A stretch of 6,740 nt of DNA from UBA3792 sp946185305 (GTDB lineage: Bacteria > Bacillota > Clostridia > Christensenellales > CAG-138). Below, one piece after another: positions 6,485 through 6,740 of the stretch (positions are counted from its first letter, which is position 1; the number at the start of each line of letters is the position of its first letter). Made by a program: the position numbers and the translations under genes. The notes beneath the pieces were generated by a model. That model did no database searches and was not told the DNA's origin. It saw nothing but the letters and a program-made list of their open reading frames with translations. The stretch spans positions 1 to 6,740 of the forward strand of contig CAMHJE010000134.1 in the NCBI GenBank assembly GCA_946185305.1, written 5' to 3'.

Positions 6485-6527
6485 ACAGCAACGTAAGCCG
6501 ACCCCATCAGCAGGCCGGCTTTGCTGT
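6485..6527. terminator. Shared hairpin between convergent genes, possible bidirectional terminator
   Basis: AAGCCG (6495-6500) pairs with CGGCTT (6516-6521), and ACAGCA (6485-6490) pairs with TGCTGT (6522-6527), with a 4-nt bulge (6491-6494) on the left side and a 15-nt loop. It begins 13 bp after the hydrolase stop and abuts the stop of the minus-strand gene. The plus strand has no T-run after it. On the minus strand the hairpin is followed by the modestly T-rich GTTGTTGCTTTATT. Termination is therefore more convincing for the minus-strand gene. Confidence 0.5.
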
Positions 6528-6740
6528 TACACTATGAAGGGGAAAAACGAACGCATATCCTCAGGCAGGGGAGAAGTCAAATGGATTGTTTGGTTGGTCA
6601 ACGGGTGAATAAATGCCAATTCGGCAGCATGCAAAGCAGGACGATTGATGCGGTCATCCCGTTTGCCGTAAAGCCAGTCGCCCAAGAGCGGATGACCGAT
6701 ATAGGCCATGTGTACGCGAAGCTGATGCGTGCGTCCCGTA
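6527..6740 (-). CDS. RluA family pseudouridine synthase, C-terminal part (5' truncated by window edge)
   Basis: The last 70 residues of a gene entering from the right edge, ending in TAA (complement of 6527-6529). Reading past the first internal ATG (complement of 6707-6709) up to the edge gives TGRTHQLRVHMAYIGHPLLG followed by DWLYG. This is the conserved C-terminal signature of RluA-type synthases (TGRTHQIR-H--x-GHP--GD--YG), which convert uridine to pseudouridine in rRNA or tRNA. RPALHAAELAFIHPLT and a terminal SPLPEDMRSFF are also typical. The catalytic Asp motif (HRLDxxTSG) lies upstream, outside the window, so activity and the RluA/RluD/RluC subtype cannot be judged. The gene converges on the hydrolase gene and shares its hairpin. 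The true start is not in view; the internal ATG is only a methionine inside the domain. Confidence 0.93.
   Translation of the reverse strand, partial: TGRTHQLRVHMAYIGHPLLGDWLYGKRDDRINRPALHAAELAFIHPLTNQTIHLTSPLPEDMRSFFPFIV

Noticed and set aside
5752..6507. 251-codon open frame on the minus strand across the hydrolase gene
   Set aside because: It is antisense to a clear alpha/beta hydrolase with a full triad, has no recognisable domain, and crosses the intergenic hairpin.
1..6740. Mobile element, defence system, CRISPR array or structural RNA gene
   Set aside because: No transposase, recombinase, phage or nuclease genes, no regularly spaced repeats and no tRNA-like folds were seen; the genes are densely packed and household-type apart from the large membrane protein.

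Overview
This looks like ordinary chromosomal DNA from a low-to-mid GC Firmicute, most likely class Clostridia. The basis is strong AAGGAGG-type ribosome binding sites, a TTG start, Gram-positive style extended -10 promoters, an intrinsic terminator, and protein families common in gut Clostridia. The genus cannot be read from the sequence. No rRNA, tRNA, CRISPR array, insertion sequence, integrase or phage gene is visible.

Layout: (1) 1-305 is the 3' end of an uncharacterised, probably secreted or beta-propeller-like gene. (2) 306-437 is an intergenic gap with a candidate promoter containing an inverted repeat. (3) 438-1874 is a two-gene unit: a six-helix PAP2 phosphatase, then a class I glutamine amidotransferase-like hydrolase of the gamma-Glu-GABA hydrolase (PuuD/peptidase C26) type. 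It closes with an AT-rich 18-bp palindrome and a clear intrinsic terminator. (4) A well-formed extended -10 promoter (1987-2015) opens a second unit of three tightly packed genes: a YigZ/IMPACT protein (TTG start), a 934-residue single-pass membrane protein overlapping it by ATGA, and a membrane-anchored alpha/beta hydrolase 15 bp further on. (5) At the right edge, on the minus strand, lies the C-terminal part of an RluA-type pseudouridine synthase, converging on the hydrolase gene across a shared hairpin.

Functionally the window is mixed. PAP2 (lipid or undecaprenyl pyrophosphate dephosphorylation) and the anchored hydrolase are membrane-associated enzymes, YigZ and RluA are linked to translation or RNA, and the amidotransferase-like protein probably cleaves a gamma-glutamyl amide. 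I see no coherent defence or mobile system. The most unusual object is the 934-residue protein. It has a signal peptide, four diverged beta-sandwich-like repeats, one membrane helix, and a long, strongly acidic, low-complexity cytoplasmic tail that ends in an arginine-rich peptide. I do not recognise it as a named family, and it is the best candidate here for something undescribed.
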